This document shows, one piece after another, positions 9,264-17,147 of a stretch of 39,750 nucleotides of DNA. Made by a program: the position numbers and the translations under genes. Within the stretch, counting starts at the first letter, position 1. The number at the start of each line of letters is the position of its first letter. The stretch is taken from contig CALODS010000043.1 of assembly GCA_942492225.1 (NCBI GenBank), positions 1-39,750 of the forward strand, given 5' to 3'. Below the pieces are notes generated by a model, which saw only the letters and a program-made list of their open reading frames with translations, did not search any database and was not told the origin of the DNA. The DNA comes from JAFGTX01 sp942492225 (GTDB lineage Bacteria; Bacillota; Clostridia; Peptostreptococcales; Acidaminobacteraceae).

Positions 9264-9617
9264 ATGTTAAATCAAAACATCATTAAGGCTATTACAGCTG
9301 AGCAATTAAAAAGCGATGTACCTAATTTTAACGTTGGTGACACAGTAAAGGTTCACTTAAAAGTAACTGAAGGAAAGAGAGAAAGAATTCAAATTTTCGA
9401 AGGTTACGTAATGAAGAGACAAGGTGGCGGAGTTGGAGAAACTTTCACAGTAAGAAAAATTTCTTACGGTGTTGGTGTTGAAAAGACGTTACCATTACAT
9501 TCACCAAAGATCGAATTGATCGAAGTTACTAGAAGAGGTAAAGTAAGAAGAGCTAAACTAAACTATCTTAGAGATAGAATTGGTAAAGCGGCTAAGGTTA
9601 AAGAAAGACTTAGATAA
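9264..9617 (+). CDS. rplS: 50S ribosomal protein bL19
   Basis: bL19 lies at the 30S-50S interface of the large subunit. The 117-residue product has the diagnostic FNVGDTVKVHLKVTEGKRER and GVGVEKTLPLHSPKIELIEV, and the basic tail RRGKVRRAKLNYLRD. Length is normal. ATG 9264 follows an AGGAGG/GGGAGG-rich stretch. It is a single-gene unit with its own promoter upstream and a strong terminator directly after it. Confidence 0.99.
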   Translation: MLNQNIIKAITAEQLKSDVPNFNVGDTVKVHLKVTEGKRERIQIFEGYVMKRQGGGVGETFTVRKISYGVGVEKTLPLHSPKIELIEVTRRGKVRRAKLNYLRDRIGKAAKVKERLR

Positions 9618-9623
9618 TTCTGT

Positions 9624-9656
9624 GGCAGGTTGCGAAACCTGCCTTTGCTTTTTTTT
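9624..9656 (+). terminator. Intrinsic terminator after rplS
   Basis: GGCAGGTT (9624-9631) pairs perfectly with AACCTGCC (9636-9643) around a GCGA tetraloop, a stable GNRA type. TTTGC and a run of eight T follow. Confidence 0.92.
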
Positions 9657-9770
9657 GAAAACAGTATGGTTTTCTTACACGGTAAAAAGGGTAAGTAATA
9701 ATTAAGTAGAAAAATAGCGGTCAACTATGGAAAAAGATAAATTCCTGTATTCTTCTATGTTTGAGTAAGG

Positions 9771-9776
9771 TATAAT
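9771..9776 (+). promoter_or_regulatory. Probable -10 box upstream of rbgA
   Basis: A perfect TATAAT lies 48 bases before the rbgA start, in the 165-base gap after the rplS terminator. No good -35 is seen at the right distance (TATTCT at 17 bases), so the promoter is probable but weak on paper. The gap holds nothing else I can identify. Confidence 0.45.
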
Positions 9777-9823
9777 AAATATATAACGTATACATTTATC
9801 AAGTAAGTATGGAGGTAACGTAA

Positions 9824-10735
9824 ATGAATATTAACTGGTATCCAGGACATATGAAAAAAACGAAAGAAATGATTAGAGATAATCTAAAACTCGTTGATAT
9901 TGTTGTGGAACTTTTAGACTCAAGGATTCCTGTCAGCAGTAAGAATCACCATTTAGATGAGATTCTTGGTGAAAAGAAGAGAATTGTAGTCCTAAATAAA
10001 TACGACTTAGCAGATCCAGATGTTTTAGATGAGTGGAGTGAATATTACCGTGCCAAAGGTATGGTATCAATTTTCCTGAATTCTCTAAACGGAGATGGTG
10101 TAAATCGTTTGTTGCATGAAATTAAGTTAATGACTCAAGAACAAACGGATAAGATGATCAAACAAGGTAGAGTACCAAGGCCAATACGTGTAATGATTGT
10201 TGGTATTCCAAACGTTGGGAAGTCTTCTTTAATTAATAAATTGGCGGGTAAAAAATCGGCCACTACAGGAAATAGACCTGGCGTGACAAAAGGGAAACAG
10301 TGGATTCGTTTAAACAAGGGATTGGAGTTGTTTGATACACCTGGTATTTTATGGCCTAAAATTGATGACGAACATGTTGGGTTAAACTTAGCCTTTACAG
10401 GTGCTATTAAAGATGAAATTATGGAATTAGATGATATTGCCTATTATTTTATTAAGCGAATGGTAGAAATGTATCCAAATCATCTAAAAGTGCGTTATGG
10501 ATTAGATGATATTGATAAAGAAACCATAGAGATTATGGATGATATTGCACGAAATAGAGGGTGTATTCGTAAAGGGAACACTATTGATTACGAAAAAGTA
10601 TCGCGATTAATATTAGACGAATTTAGACGTGGAAAAATAGGACAAATTAGTTTAGAATCACCTAGAGATACAGTAATCGTTGAAGTAGAGGATGAAGTAT
10701 ACGATGACAAATACGAAGACATTGAAGTCGATTAA
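9824..10735 (+). CDS. rbgA: Ribosome biogenesis GTPase RbgA (YlqF)
   Basis: RbgA is a GTPase needed for late 50S assembly, especially uL16 incorporation. The 303-residue protein opens with INWYPGHMKKTKEMIRDNLK. Its G motifs are circularly permuted as expected for the YlqF/YawG family: NKYDLAD (G4) near residue 58 comes before GIPNVGKSSLIN (G1) at 127-138 and DTPGILWPK (G3) at 171. The C-terminal RNA-binding region is present, plus an acidic tail rich in E, D and V. The ATG follows GGAGGTAACGTAA. The rnhB start lies inside its 3' end. Confidence 0.97.
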   Translation: MNINWYPGHMKKTKEMIRDNLKLVDIVVELLDSRIPVSSKNHHLDEILGEKKRIVVLNKYDLADPDVLDEWSEYYRAKGMVSIFLNSLNGDGVNRLLHEIKLMTQEQTDKMIKQGRVPRPIRVMIVGIPNVGKSSLINKLAGKKSATTGNRPGVTKGKQWIRLNKGLELFDTPGILWPKIDDEHVGLNLAFTGAIKDEIMELDDIAYYFIKRMVEMYPNHLKVRYGLDDIDKETIEIMDDIARNRGCIRKGNTIDYEKVSRLILDEFRRGKIGQISLESPRDTVIVEVEDEVYDDKYEDIEVD

Positions 10736-11480
10736 AGAGATTAAAGATCAGCTCAATACAATGACTTTAGAAGAAAAGGCCGTTTATAGAACTGAATTGA
10801 TTCTTGATGAAAGAAAAGCAGTACAACAATTAGTGACTCGTATTGATAAAGAAATTTTAACGATTGAAAAGGAATATAAACGAACAAAGAAAATGTATGA
10901 AATGGAATCATCTTATAAAGGGGTTCATTTTGTGGCTGGTGTGGATGAGGTTGGACGTGGTCCCCTCGCTGGACCAGTTATTGCTGCTTGTGTCGTTTTA
11001 CCTGAAGAAGAAATTCTTTATTTAAATGACTCAAAAAAAGTAAAGGAATCATTAAGGGAAATCCTTTATGATGAAATAATGGAAAAGGCGATTGCGATTG
11101 GCATAGGTATTGTAGATAATCATAGGATTGATGAAATTAATATACTTAATGCAACGAAGGAAGCGATGAAAGAAGCCATTGAATCAGTATCTGTTAAGAT
11201 AGGTCATTTATTTATTGATGCGGTGCATTTAGAGTCTATTTCAATACCTCAAACGAGTCTTATAAAAGGTGATGAAAAAGTGGCCTGTATTGCTGCAGCT
11301 TCAATAATAGCGAAAGTTACGCGAGATAGACTAATGATTGAATATGACACACAATTTCCGGGATATGATTTTTCTGGTAACAAGGGTTACGGCACACAGA
11401 ACCATTATGCAGGACTTGATAATCACGGTATCACAACAATTCACAGAATGAGTTTTTTGAAAAAGTATTGTAATCAATAA
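10704..11480 (+). CDS. rnhB: Ribonuclease HII
   Basis: RNase HII removes ribonucleotides misincorporated in DNA and RNA-DNA hybrids. The catalytic core starts with GVDEVGRGPLAGP (Asp81 and Glu82 counted from the chosen start), then NDSKKVKES, FIDAVHLES (Asp) and AASIIAKVTRD, and ends GYGTQNHYAGLDNHG. An N-terminal extension of ~70 residues resembles the Bacillus enzyme, where it contributes to substrate binding. I chose ATG 10704 because MTNTKTLKSIKEI fits the Bacillus N-terminus and AGAGG lies at a usable distance; ATG 10692 is in frame and also possible. It overlaps rbgA by 32 bases. Confidence 0.95.
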   Translation: MTNTKTLKSIKEIKDQLNTMTLEEKAVYRTELILDERKAVQQLVTRIDKEILTIEKEYKRTKKMYEMESSYKGVHFVAGVDEVGRGPLAGPVIAACVVLPEEEILYLNDSKKVKESLREILYDEIMEKAIAIGIGIVDNHRIDEINILNATKEAMKEAIESVSVKIGHLFIDAVHLESISIPQTSLIKGDEKVACIAAASIIAKVTRDRLMIEYDTQFPGYDFSGNKGYGTQNHYAGLDNHGITTIHRMSFLKKYCNQ

Positions 11481-11489
11481 AGGGTGAGC

Positions 11490-12995
11490 ATGATGAAGAT
11501 TTTTGATTTACCAGGATTATTGAATATTAATCGAATAAAAAATAATCCATCAACTAAAAAAGGTGATGTTTACAAAACTGGAGATGTTATTGAAGGTAAA
11601 ATATTAGAGGCAAAAGGTCAAGCTTTGACGTTAATGCTGAACTCTGGAAAAATGTTGAGATTACAAGACTTAGGAAATCAACCGCACGAATTAGGAGAAC
11701 CGCTTAAAATGGAACTCGTAAAAGAAGGCGATCTTTTAATGGGGAAAGTTGTTGATGCACCTGCGGAACAACTAAACACTAAAGAAGATTTAAGTGAAAG
11801 TGCATTAAAACAGATTGGTTTAGAGTCTACTGAAGAGCGTAAAACGGTAGCTAAATTATTGAGGATGAACAGTGTCCCAATTACTAAATCAAATGTTTTA
11901 GCTTTGACAGAAGCAAAAAAATATATTTCTAAATTATCAGATTTAATTAAGAGTAATTTAATTGATGCAAGTAAATTGCCAATAGATAAGAATGTAAAGA
12001 CGATTCTTGTGGAACATTTAAATAAATCAGAGCAACTGTATGTTTCGCCGCAAAGCAAAGGCGATATGACCGTTAAAGAATTAATATCAGCTGAAGTAGA
12101 TTTAACAAAGGATAATACTTTTATTCAAAAAGATGGTGTATTAATCGCCGAAAAGAATGAACCTCAAGAGCTTAAACAGGCGATGAATCCTTTTTCAAAA
12201 GCGGCTACAAATGCTTATCTAACAGATAAATTGGATAAAGTAGAATATAAATCACTTGTATTTAATTTAAAAAACAATGTAGAGAATACAGTTAAAAACC
12301 TTGTGTTACTAGATAAAGTAATATTGGGAAGTGATAGTGTTACAAAGCAGTTAGATCGTTTTAGTAAAAATATAAATTACATTTTCACCAAAAGTAATAT
12401 TTCGGAAAATTCACACCCAACTTTAATAAAATTACTTCATGAATTTGAAGAAGTATCTCTCAGAAATTTTGATAAATTTGAGAAAACGGCACAAAAGTTA
12501 ATGGATAACTTGAAATTGGAGCCATCTATGACGGCGATTGATAAAGATGTATTGGCAAGTCAAGTGATAACCATTAAAAATTCATTGTCTTATTTAAATG
12601 ATATGAGTCAAAATCTTGTATTTATTCAAATGCCTATTAAACTTAATGATCAAATGCAGAATATGAATTTGTATATCAAAAAAAATCCTAAGAAAAAACA
12701 AATTGATCCAAACCATTGTAGTATATTCTTGTCGTTAGACACTGATAAGTGTCACACAGTAAAAACGCTTATAGAATTAAATAGAGAAAAAGCAATGGTG
12801 ACCTTTAAATTGAAAGATCAAGAAATGGTGAATTATTTCAATGACCATTTGGATGAGCTGGGAGAAACGCTTAAAAGTAAGGGTTACTTAAACTTAGCTA
12901 TAAATGCAATCGAATTCAAAAAAGAAGATCATAGCATATTAGATGATGATAGTGATGAGAGTTATGAAGATCACATGATTGATGTAAAGTTATAA
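11490..12995 (+). CDS. FliK-like protein, YlqG-type (orphan hook-length-control-like)
   Basis: This protein of ~500 residues is poorly conserved. The N-terminal ~80 residues include TGDVIEGKILEAKGQALTLM and look like a small beta-barrel. The middle is lysine- and leucine-rich and helical. The C-terminal ~130 residues (LVFIQMPIKLNDQMQNMNLY, then SIFLSLDTDKCHTVKTLIEL and VTFKLKDQEMVNYFNDHLDE) have the strand-helix pattern of the FliK C-terminal domain. It is followed by a stand-alone FlhB C-terminal domain, the same pairing as B. subtilis ylqG-ylqH next to rnhB. A canonical fliK lies separately at 27888. Start: AGGGTG overlaps the possible GTG 11484, so ATG 11490 or 11493 is more likely. Function is unknown; a secretion-switch role is inferred. 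Confidence 0.7.
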   Translation: MMKIFDLPGLLNINRIKNNPSTKKGDVYKTGDVIEGKILEAKGQALTLMLNSGKMLRLQDLGNQPHELGEPLKMELVKEGDLLMGKVVDAPAEQLNTKEDLSESALKQIGLESTEERKTVAKLLRMNSVPITKSNVLALTEAKKYISKLSDLIKSNLIDASKLPIDKNVKTILVEHLNKSEQLYVSPQSKGDMTVKELISAEVDLTKDNTFIQKDGVLIAEKNEPQELKQAMNPFSKAATNAYLTDKLDKVEYKSLVFNLKNNVENTVKNLVLLDKVILGSDSVTKQLDRFSKNINYIFTKSNISENSHPTLIKLLHEFEEVSLRNFDKFEKTAQKLMDNLKLEPSMTAIDKDVLASQVITIKNSLSYLNDMSQNLVFIQMPIKLNDQMQNMNLYIKKNPKKKQIDPNHCSIFLSLDTDKCHTVKTLIELNREKAMVTFKLKDQEMVNYFNDHLDELGETLKSKGYLNLAINAIEFKKEDHSILDDDSDESYEDHMIDVKL

Positions 12996-13008
12996 AGCGG
13001 GTGAAAGA

Positions 13009-13284
13009 ATGGAACACAAAAAAAATAGAGTGGCGACTGCTCTAAAATATAATCCAGATGAACAAATTGCACCACGTGTCATAGCAAAAGGTGTGGGGTA
13101 TGTTGCGGATGCTATTTTATCAAAAGGGAAGGACAATGACATTCCCGTCTATAAAGATGAGAAATTATCTCAACAACTTTATAATTTGTCTGTAGGTGAA
13201 GAAATTCCTGAAGAATTATATGAACTTGTTGCTGAAGTTTTAATATTTATTGCGAAACTTGATGGACAAAGGAAATCTAAATAA
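13009..13284 (+). CDS. Stand-alone FlhB C-terminal domain (YlqH/FlhX-type)
   Basis: This 91-residue soluble protein matches the cytoplasmic C-terminal part of FlhB: VATALKYNPDEQIAPRVIAK, VADAILSKGKDNDIPVYKD, then VGEEIPEELYELVAEVLIFI. It has no membrane segments and no NPTH self-cleavage motif. Its N-terminus corresponds to the point just after that cleavage site, so it resembles the cleaved FlhB-CC fragment. In Helicobacter a similar orphan (FlhX) can substitute for FlhB-CC; whether this one does is inference. It follows the FliK-like gene by 13 bases and its stop overlaps the yraN ATG by one base. The full-length flhB is at 39027. Confidence 0.88.
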   Translation: MEHKKNRVATALKYNPDEQIAPRVIAKGVGYVADAILSKGKDNDIPVYKDEKLSQQLYNLSVGEEIPEELYELVAEVLIFIAKLDGQRKSK

Positions 13285-13634
13285 TGAAAAATCATATAGG
13301 CGTTAAAGGAGAAATACTAGCGGCATCTTATCTTGAATCACTTGGACATCAAATTATAGAAAAAAATTATAGTTGTCGTTTTGGAGAAGTAGACATTATT
13401 TCTAAAATGAATGATTTGTATCATTTTAATGAGGTCAAAACAGTCTATCATACAGCATTCCATCCATTCGAACAAATTACTCAAAAGAAATTAAGAAAGT
13501 TTGTAAAAACAACAAAGTATTACATAAAGTATCATAATTTAGGCGATATCGATTTTTCTATAAATGCGATTGGAATAGTTTTATCAAAAAATAGTTTGCC
13601 AGAATATTATTATGAAGAAAATATTACCCTTTGA
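13284..13634 (+). CDS. yraN: YraN/UPF0102 endonuclease-fold protein
   Basis: This 116-residue protein of the UPF0102 family has the restriction-endonuclease-like fold. The family motif is clear: KGEILAASYLESLGHQIIEK at the N-terminus, then CRFGEVDIIS and FNEVKTVY, which give the Glu, Asp and E-x-K arrangement of the putative active site. Function is not established; relatives are suspected Holliday-junction or DNA-repair nucleases. The position between rnhB and comM/dprA fits a DNA-processing role. It is coupled to the preceding gene by a one-base overlap. Confidence 0.92.
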   Translation: MKNHIGVKGEILAASYLESLGHQIIEKNYSCRFGEVDIISKMNDLYHFNEVKTVYHTAFHPFEQITQKKLRKFVKTTKYYIKYHNLGDIDFSINAIGIVLSKNSLPEYYYEENITL

Positions 13635-13644
13635 AGGCTGAATT

Positions 13645-13653
13645 TGCTATAAT
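13645..13653 (+). promoter_or_regulatory. Extended -10 promoter before the PH-like membrane protein
   Basis: TG-C-TATAAT (13645-13653) is a perfect extended -10 element. The expected start of transcription is near 13660, immediately at the Shine-Dalgarno sequence GAGGGG, so the leader would be almost absent. Confidence 0.5.
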
Positions 13654-13664
13654 ACCAATGAGGG

Positions 13665-14120
13665 GTGATTGTTATTTATAAGTATTCAAAAAAAGCAATT
13701 CGCAATCAATATTTGTTTAGTATGACATTAATTATTGCAGTTTTGATTGTAGGCAACTTATTATTAGGTGGTGTCGCAGCAATAATAGCGATCATGTTTT
13801 TGAGAGATGCACTGCGGATACAAAGTGAATCAATTGAAGTTCTTGAAGATCGACTGCGTGTTTATCACAAAGAAAAAATTTCAAAAGAACTACTTTGGAA
13901 TGACATGGAGTATATCGTAGTAAAGGGAAAAAAATGGTTGGTCTTATCTGACGGAGAAATGAAAATCACTTTAACCGATCAACTAGACGAATTGCATGTT
14001 ATCGCAAAGCAAATAATAGACTACAATAGAAAAAACAAGACATTATTTGTAGATCCAACATTAAATGAAGTGTTTCATGTTGGTGTGAAATTAAATGGTG
14101 AGAATAATATTATTAAGTAA
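13665..14120 (+). CDS. Small membrane protein with PH-like domain, unknown function
   Basis: I do not recognise a named gene. The product has ~150 residues. After a short basic N-terminus it has two closely spaced hydrophobic stretches (FSMTLIIAVLIVGNLLLGG and VAAIIAIMFL), then a soluble beta-rich domain (SIEVLEDRLRVYHKEKISKE, LLWNDMEYIVVKGKKWLVL, then MKITLTDQLDELHVIAKQI). This layout resembles bacterial PH-like (YdbT/bPH) membrane proteins. The start is uncertain: GTG 13665 overlaps the Shine-Dalgarno, and the only other nearby in-frame candidates are ATT codons. It has its own extended -10 promoter and is followed by a strong terminator, so it is a single-gene unit. Confidence 0.65.
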   Translation: MIVIYKYSKKAIRNQYLFSMTLIIAVLIVGNLLLGGVAAIIAIMFLRDALRIQSESIEVLEDRLRVYHKEKISKELLWNDMEYIVVKGKKWLVLSDGEMKITLTDQLDELHVIAKQIIDYNRKNKTLFVDPTLNEVFHVGVKLNGENNIIK

Positions 14121-14123
14121 ACG

Positions 14124-14163
14124 AAAAGCTTTTTTTCAAGTTAATTGAAGAAAAGCTTTTTTT
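14124..14163 (+). terminator. Intrinsic terminator after the PH-like membrane protein
   Basis: AAAAGCTTTTTTTCAA (14124-14139) pairs with TTGAAGAAAAGCTTTT (14145-14160) with one G-U pair, a 5-base loop and further T's. Its symmetric A/T flanks could make it work on both strands. Confidence 0.85.
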
Positions 14164-14214
14164 GCGAGCAAAATATTATTTGGAAAAAACTAAAAAAGAG
14201 TTAATTCCAAAATT

Positions 14215-14242
14215 TTACAATTACATATTTTTATGCTATCCT
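14215..14242 (+). promoter_or_regulatory. Candidate promoter of comM-dprA
   Basis: TTACAA (14215-14220), a 16-base spacer and TATCCT (14237-14242), the latter preceded by an extended TG-C. It lies 18 bases before the comM start and directly after the preceding terminator's gap. Confidence 0.45.
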
Positions 14243-14259
14243 GCATATGAGGTGATAGG

Positions 14260-15754
14260 ATGCATGCAAAAACAAAAACAGCAATCATTAACGGAAATGA
14301 AGGTGCAATCATTGAAATTGAAAGTGCAATGACTGCTGGCTTACCTTCCTTTTCAATAATTGGTTTAGCTAATACGACAGTAAAAGAATCTGTGGAACGT
14401 ATTAGGGCATCGTTAAAATACTATAAAATAAGTTTGCCGCCAAAGAGAATTATTGTGAATCTTGCGCCAGCAGATTTAAAAAAAAAGGGGTGCTTATCTT
14501 GATTTGGGGATAGTAGTGACGCTATTAGACCTACTCGGTGTATCAAAATTAACTTCTAAGGAAGATTGTTCGTTCTTAGGTGAATTATCACTTAACGGAA
14601 AAATCATGCCATTAAATAGCGTTTTGCTCATATTAGAGTCACTTAGAGAGCATGGGATTAAAACAGTTGTATTACCATCGGATAATTATGAAGAAGGACT
14701 CTATATAAGCGGCATAAAGTTAGTGCCTGTAAATGACCTAGAAGAAGTTATTAAATTTCTGAATGATGGTGACGTTCCAAATCCTCCTGCCAAAAGAATT
14801 ATTAAAGAAGAAACGACATTAAAATGTATAGATTATAGTGAAATAAAAGGACAGGAGGGGGCAAAAAGAGCCTTGATTATTGCGATTACAGGTAAGCACA
14901 ATTTGCTTTATATTGGGCCACCTGGCACTGGTAAAACCATGCTTATTAGAAATGTGCCATCATTAATGCCAATATTATCAATAGAAGATCGGTTGGAAGT
15001 CGCCAAAATATATGGAGCAGGTAATAGAGAAGGCCTAAGTTTTATCAGAAATGGAATTAGACCTTTTAGGGCCCCTCACCATTCAATTGGAAGAGGGTCA
15101 CTGATAGGCGGTGGTGTAACGCCACAGCCGGGAGAAATCTCTTTAGCACATAAAGGGGTGCTCTTTTTAGATGAGCTTGGTGAATTTAAGGAAGAACAAT
15201 TGGATCAACTGAGAGAACCATTAGAAAATGGTATGGTCACTATTTCTAGACTTGGACAACAGGTAACTTATCCATCAGATTTTTTGTTGCTTTCTGCAAT
15301 GAATCCATGCAAATGCGGCTATTATGGTAGCACGATTAAATGTTGTACCTGTGCACCATCTTCTATTAAAAAAGGATTAGGGAAAATTTCAAAACCTTTC
15401 ATTGATCGTGTGGATATAATTTATTGGGTAAATGACGTTGATTTTGAGGATGTCAATAAGTTTAGTTCCCAGTATGCATCAAGTACTAAGGAAATGATCG
15501 AACGTATTGAGAAGGGAATAATACAAGGATCTATAAATAGAGCTTATAATAGAGAAATTGAATTAAGTGCTGAAAGCCAACAGTGTATACGAGAAGGCTA
15601 CAAAGCACTTGAATTGTCACCGCGTACCTATCATAAAGTTCTTGAAATTGCAGACACGATCGCTGCGATTGAAGGCAGTAGCGAAATAATGCCTGTGCAT
15701 CTATTAGAAGCATTGCAGTATAGAAAAGCTGAAAAAATTTTCAGAGGTGAATGA
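14260..15754 (+). CDS. comM: YifB/ComM family AAA+ ATPase (one internal frameshift)
   Basis: This Mg-chelatase-like AAA+ protein is related to ComM, a hexameric branch-migration helicase that helps integrate DNA during natural transformation. The N-terminal Lon-like domain has GLPSFSIIGLANTTVKESVE and PPKRIIVNLAPADLKK. The AAA+ domain has GPPGTGKTML near residue 219, GVLFLDELGEF near 302 and a cysteine-rich insert NPCKCGYYGSTIKCCTC; the tail is of the YifB type. Corrected length is ~497 residues, normal. The frame breaks at A9G4 (14478-14490); removing one base gives LKKKGAYLDLGIVV and restores the domain. The stop overlaps the dprA start as ATGA. Confidence 0.92.
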
Positions 15755-16851
15755 TGTATTTAAAAGAAATCATAGAATTGTTGAGTGTCAAAGGATTAGG
15801 AATGCAAACATTTCATAAATTAATTGAACGATATGGTGATTTACCAACGTTACTTGAAACAATTAATAGAGGAACATTGTATGATGAGACGAAGATGAAA
15901 GTCACACAAGATATAGGTAATAAGATGGCGTCTTTTGACTTAATACCTTATATAACGTCTCTAAAAAAAGAGGACGTAAAAGTAGTAACGGTATTTGAAG
16001 AAATGTACCCTCAATGTTTAAAATCGTTAACTAATTATCCACCAATTCTTCATTATAAAGGTGACTTGTCTATCGTCAATGAAAATCCACTTGGAATAGC
16101 AGTTGTTGGATCACGAAAGATTTCTTCTTATGGACAACGAGTTGCCTATGACATTGGACGTTATCTAGGTCGTTATCAGGTACCCGTTGTTAGTGGTCTG
16201 GCTTACGGTGTGGATTACGAAGTTCATAGAGGTGTGTTATCTGTAGGCGGACTTGTCGTTGCAGTGGTAGCAAATGGTTTAGAAACAGTTTATCCTAGAG
16301 AACACAAGGCTCTTGCCAAAGAAATAGAAAATAAGGGTGTTATTGTTACAGAAGAGTTTTTATATAGTGAGTTATCGGCCTATAAATTCCCTATAAGGAA
16401 CAGGCTAATTAGTGGACTGGCTTCTACAATTGTCGTTGTGGAGGCGGAAGAAAGAAGTGGCTCACTAACTACTGCTTTACACGGTTTAGAGCAAGGCAAA
16501 AATGTATTTGCAGTCCCAGGTTCAATCTATAGCTCCACATCAAAAGGGACAAATAGACTCATTGCAGAAGGTGCTATTCCCTTAACTAATTTTGAACAAT
16601 TGGTGGAAGGATACGAGAAAATATTAAGTGTAAATGAAAGCAAAGGTAAAGCGATAAATGATACAAATGACGATAATAAACAACTGGATAATAGAATTGT
16701 TTCTTTGCTATCTTCGACAAATGAATTAAGCATAGACGACTTATCGATTCAATTGAAAGTAGAAACAAGGTATGTTGCTATAGAGGTCATGAAATTAGAA
16801 ATAAAGGGTATAATTAGAGGTATTATTGGAAATAAATACACTTTATTATAA
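15751..16851 (+). CDS. dprA: DNA-processing protein DprA (Smf)
   Basis: DprA loads RecA on incoming single-stranded DNA during transformation and protects it. The 366-residue protein has an N-terminal SAM-like/HhH region (LLSVKGLGMQTFHKLIERYG). The central Rossmann-fold domain is GIAVVGSRKISSYGQRVAYD, VVSGLAYGVDYEVHRG, FPIRNRLISGLAS and VVVEAEERSGSLTTALHG, with NVFAVPGS. A C-terminal winged-helix (DML1-like) domain (IVSLLSSTNELSIDDLSIQL) completes it. It overlaps comM by four bases (ATG 15751; ATG 15754 is also possible), so the two DNA-uptake genes are translationally coupled. Confidence 0.97.
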   Translation: MMYLKEIIELLSVKGLGMQTFHKLIERYGDLPTLLETINRGTLYDETKMKVTQDIGNKMASFDLIPYITSLKKEDVKVVTVFEEMYPQCLKSLTNYPPILHYKGDLSIVNENPLGIAVVGSRKISSYGQRVAYDIGRYLGRYQVPVVSGLAYGVDYEVHRGVLSVGGLVVAVVANGLETVYPREHKALAKEIENKGVIVTEEFLYSELSAYKFPIRNRLISGLASTIVVVEAEERSGSLTTALHGLEQGKNVFAVPGSIYSSTSKGTNRLIAEGAIPLTNFEQLVEGYEKILSVNESKGKAINDTNDDNKQLDNRIVSLLSSTNELSIDDLSIQLKVETRYVAIEVMKLEIKGIIRGIIGNKYTLL

Positions 16852-16858
16852 AAAAACA

Positions 16859-16886
16859 TTGATTTTTTTTATTATTGATTTATAAT
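16859..16886 (+). promoter_or_regulatory. Candidate promoter immediately before a terminator
   Basis: TTGATT (16859-16864), a 16-base spacer and a perfect TATAAT (16881-16886). A transcript from about 16893 would meet the terminator at 16915-16943 after only ~50 bases. It may be an attenuated leader of topA, a small RNA, or chance in AT-rich sequence. Confidence 0.35.
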
Positions 16887-16914
16887 ACTAAATTGGACGG
16901 TCATTCTTTAGCAG

Positions 16915-16943
16915 AACTCAGAAAGTTATTTTCTGAGTTTTTT
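16915..16943 (+). terminator. Intrinsic terminator after dprA
   Basis: AACTCAGAAA (16915-16924) pairs perfectly with TTTCTGAGTT (16930-16939) around a 5-base loop and runs into a T6 tract. It ends the comM-dprA unit. Confidence 0.88.
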
Positions 16944-17023
16944 ATCGGCTCAAAATCATGGTGAATAATCAATTAGATAGTGTTTTTATCTGAGCGAGTT
17001 AGAGAATACAAAAATAAAAAAGT

Positions 17024-17052
17024 TTGACAAGAGTGATATTTTATATTAAAAC
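17024..17052 (+). promoter_or_regulatory. Sigma-A-type promoter of topA-codY
   Basis: Consensus TTGACA (17024-17029), a 17-base spacer and TAAAAC (17047-17052). This leaves a leader of ~90 bases before topA in which I see no further element. Confidence 0.55.
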
Positions 17053-17147
17053 TATATTTGTTAGAAAAAAACGAATTGTTTGATAATTTGAAATTATTTG
17101 AAAACTTAACGTTGTTAATTATATAAATGAAAACATGGAGGGATTAT

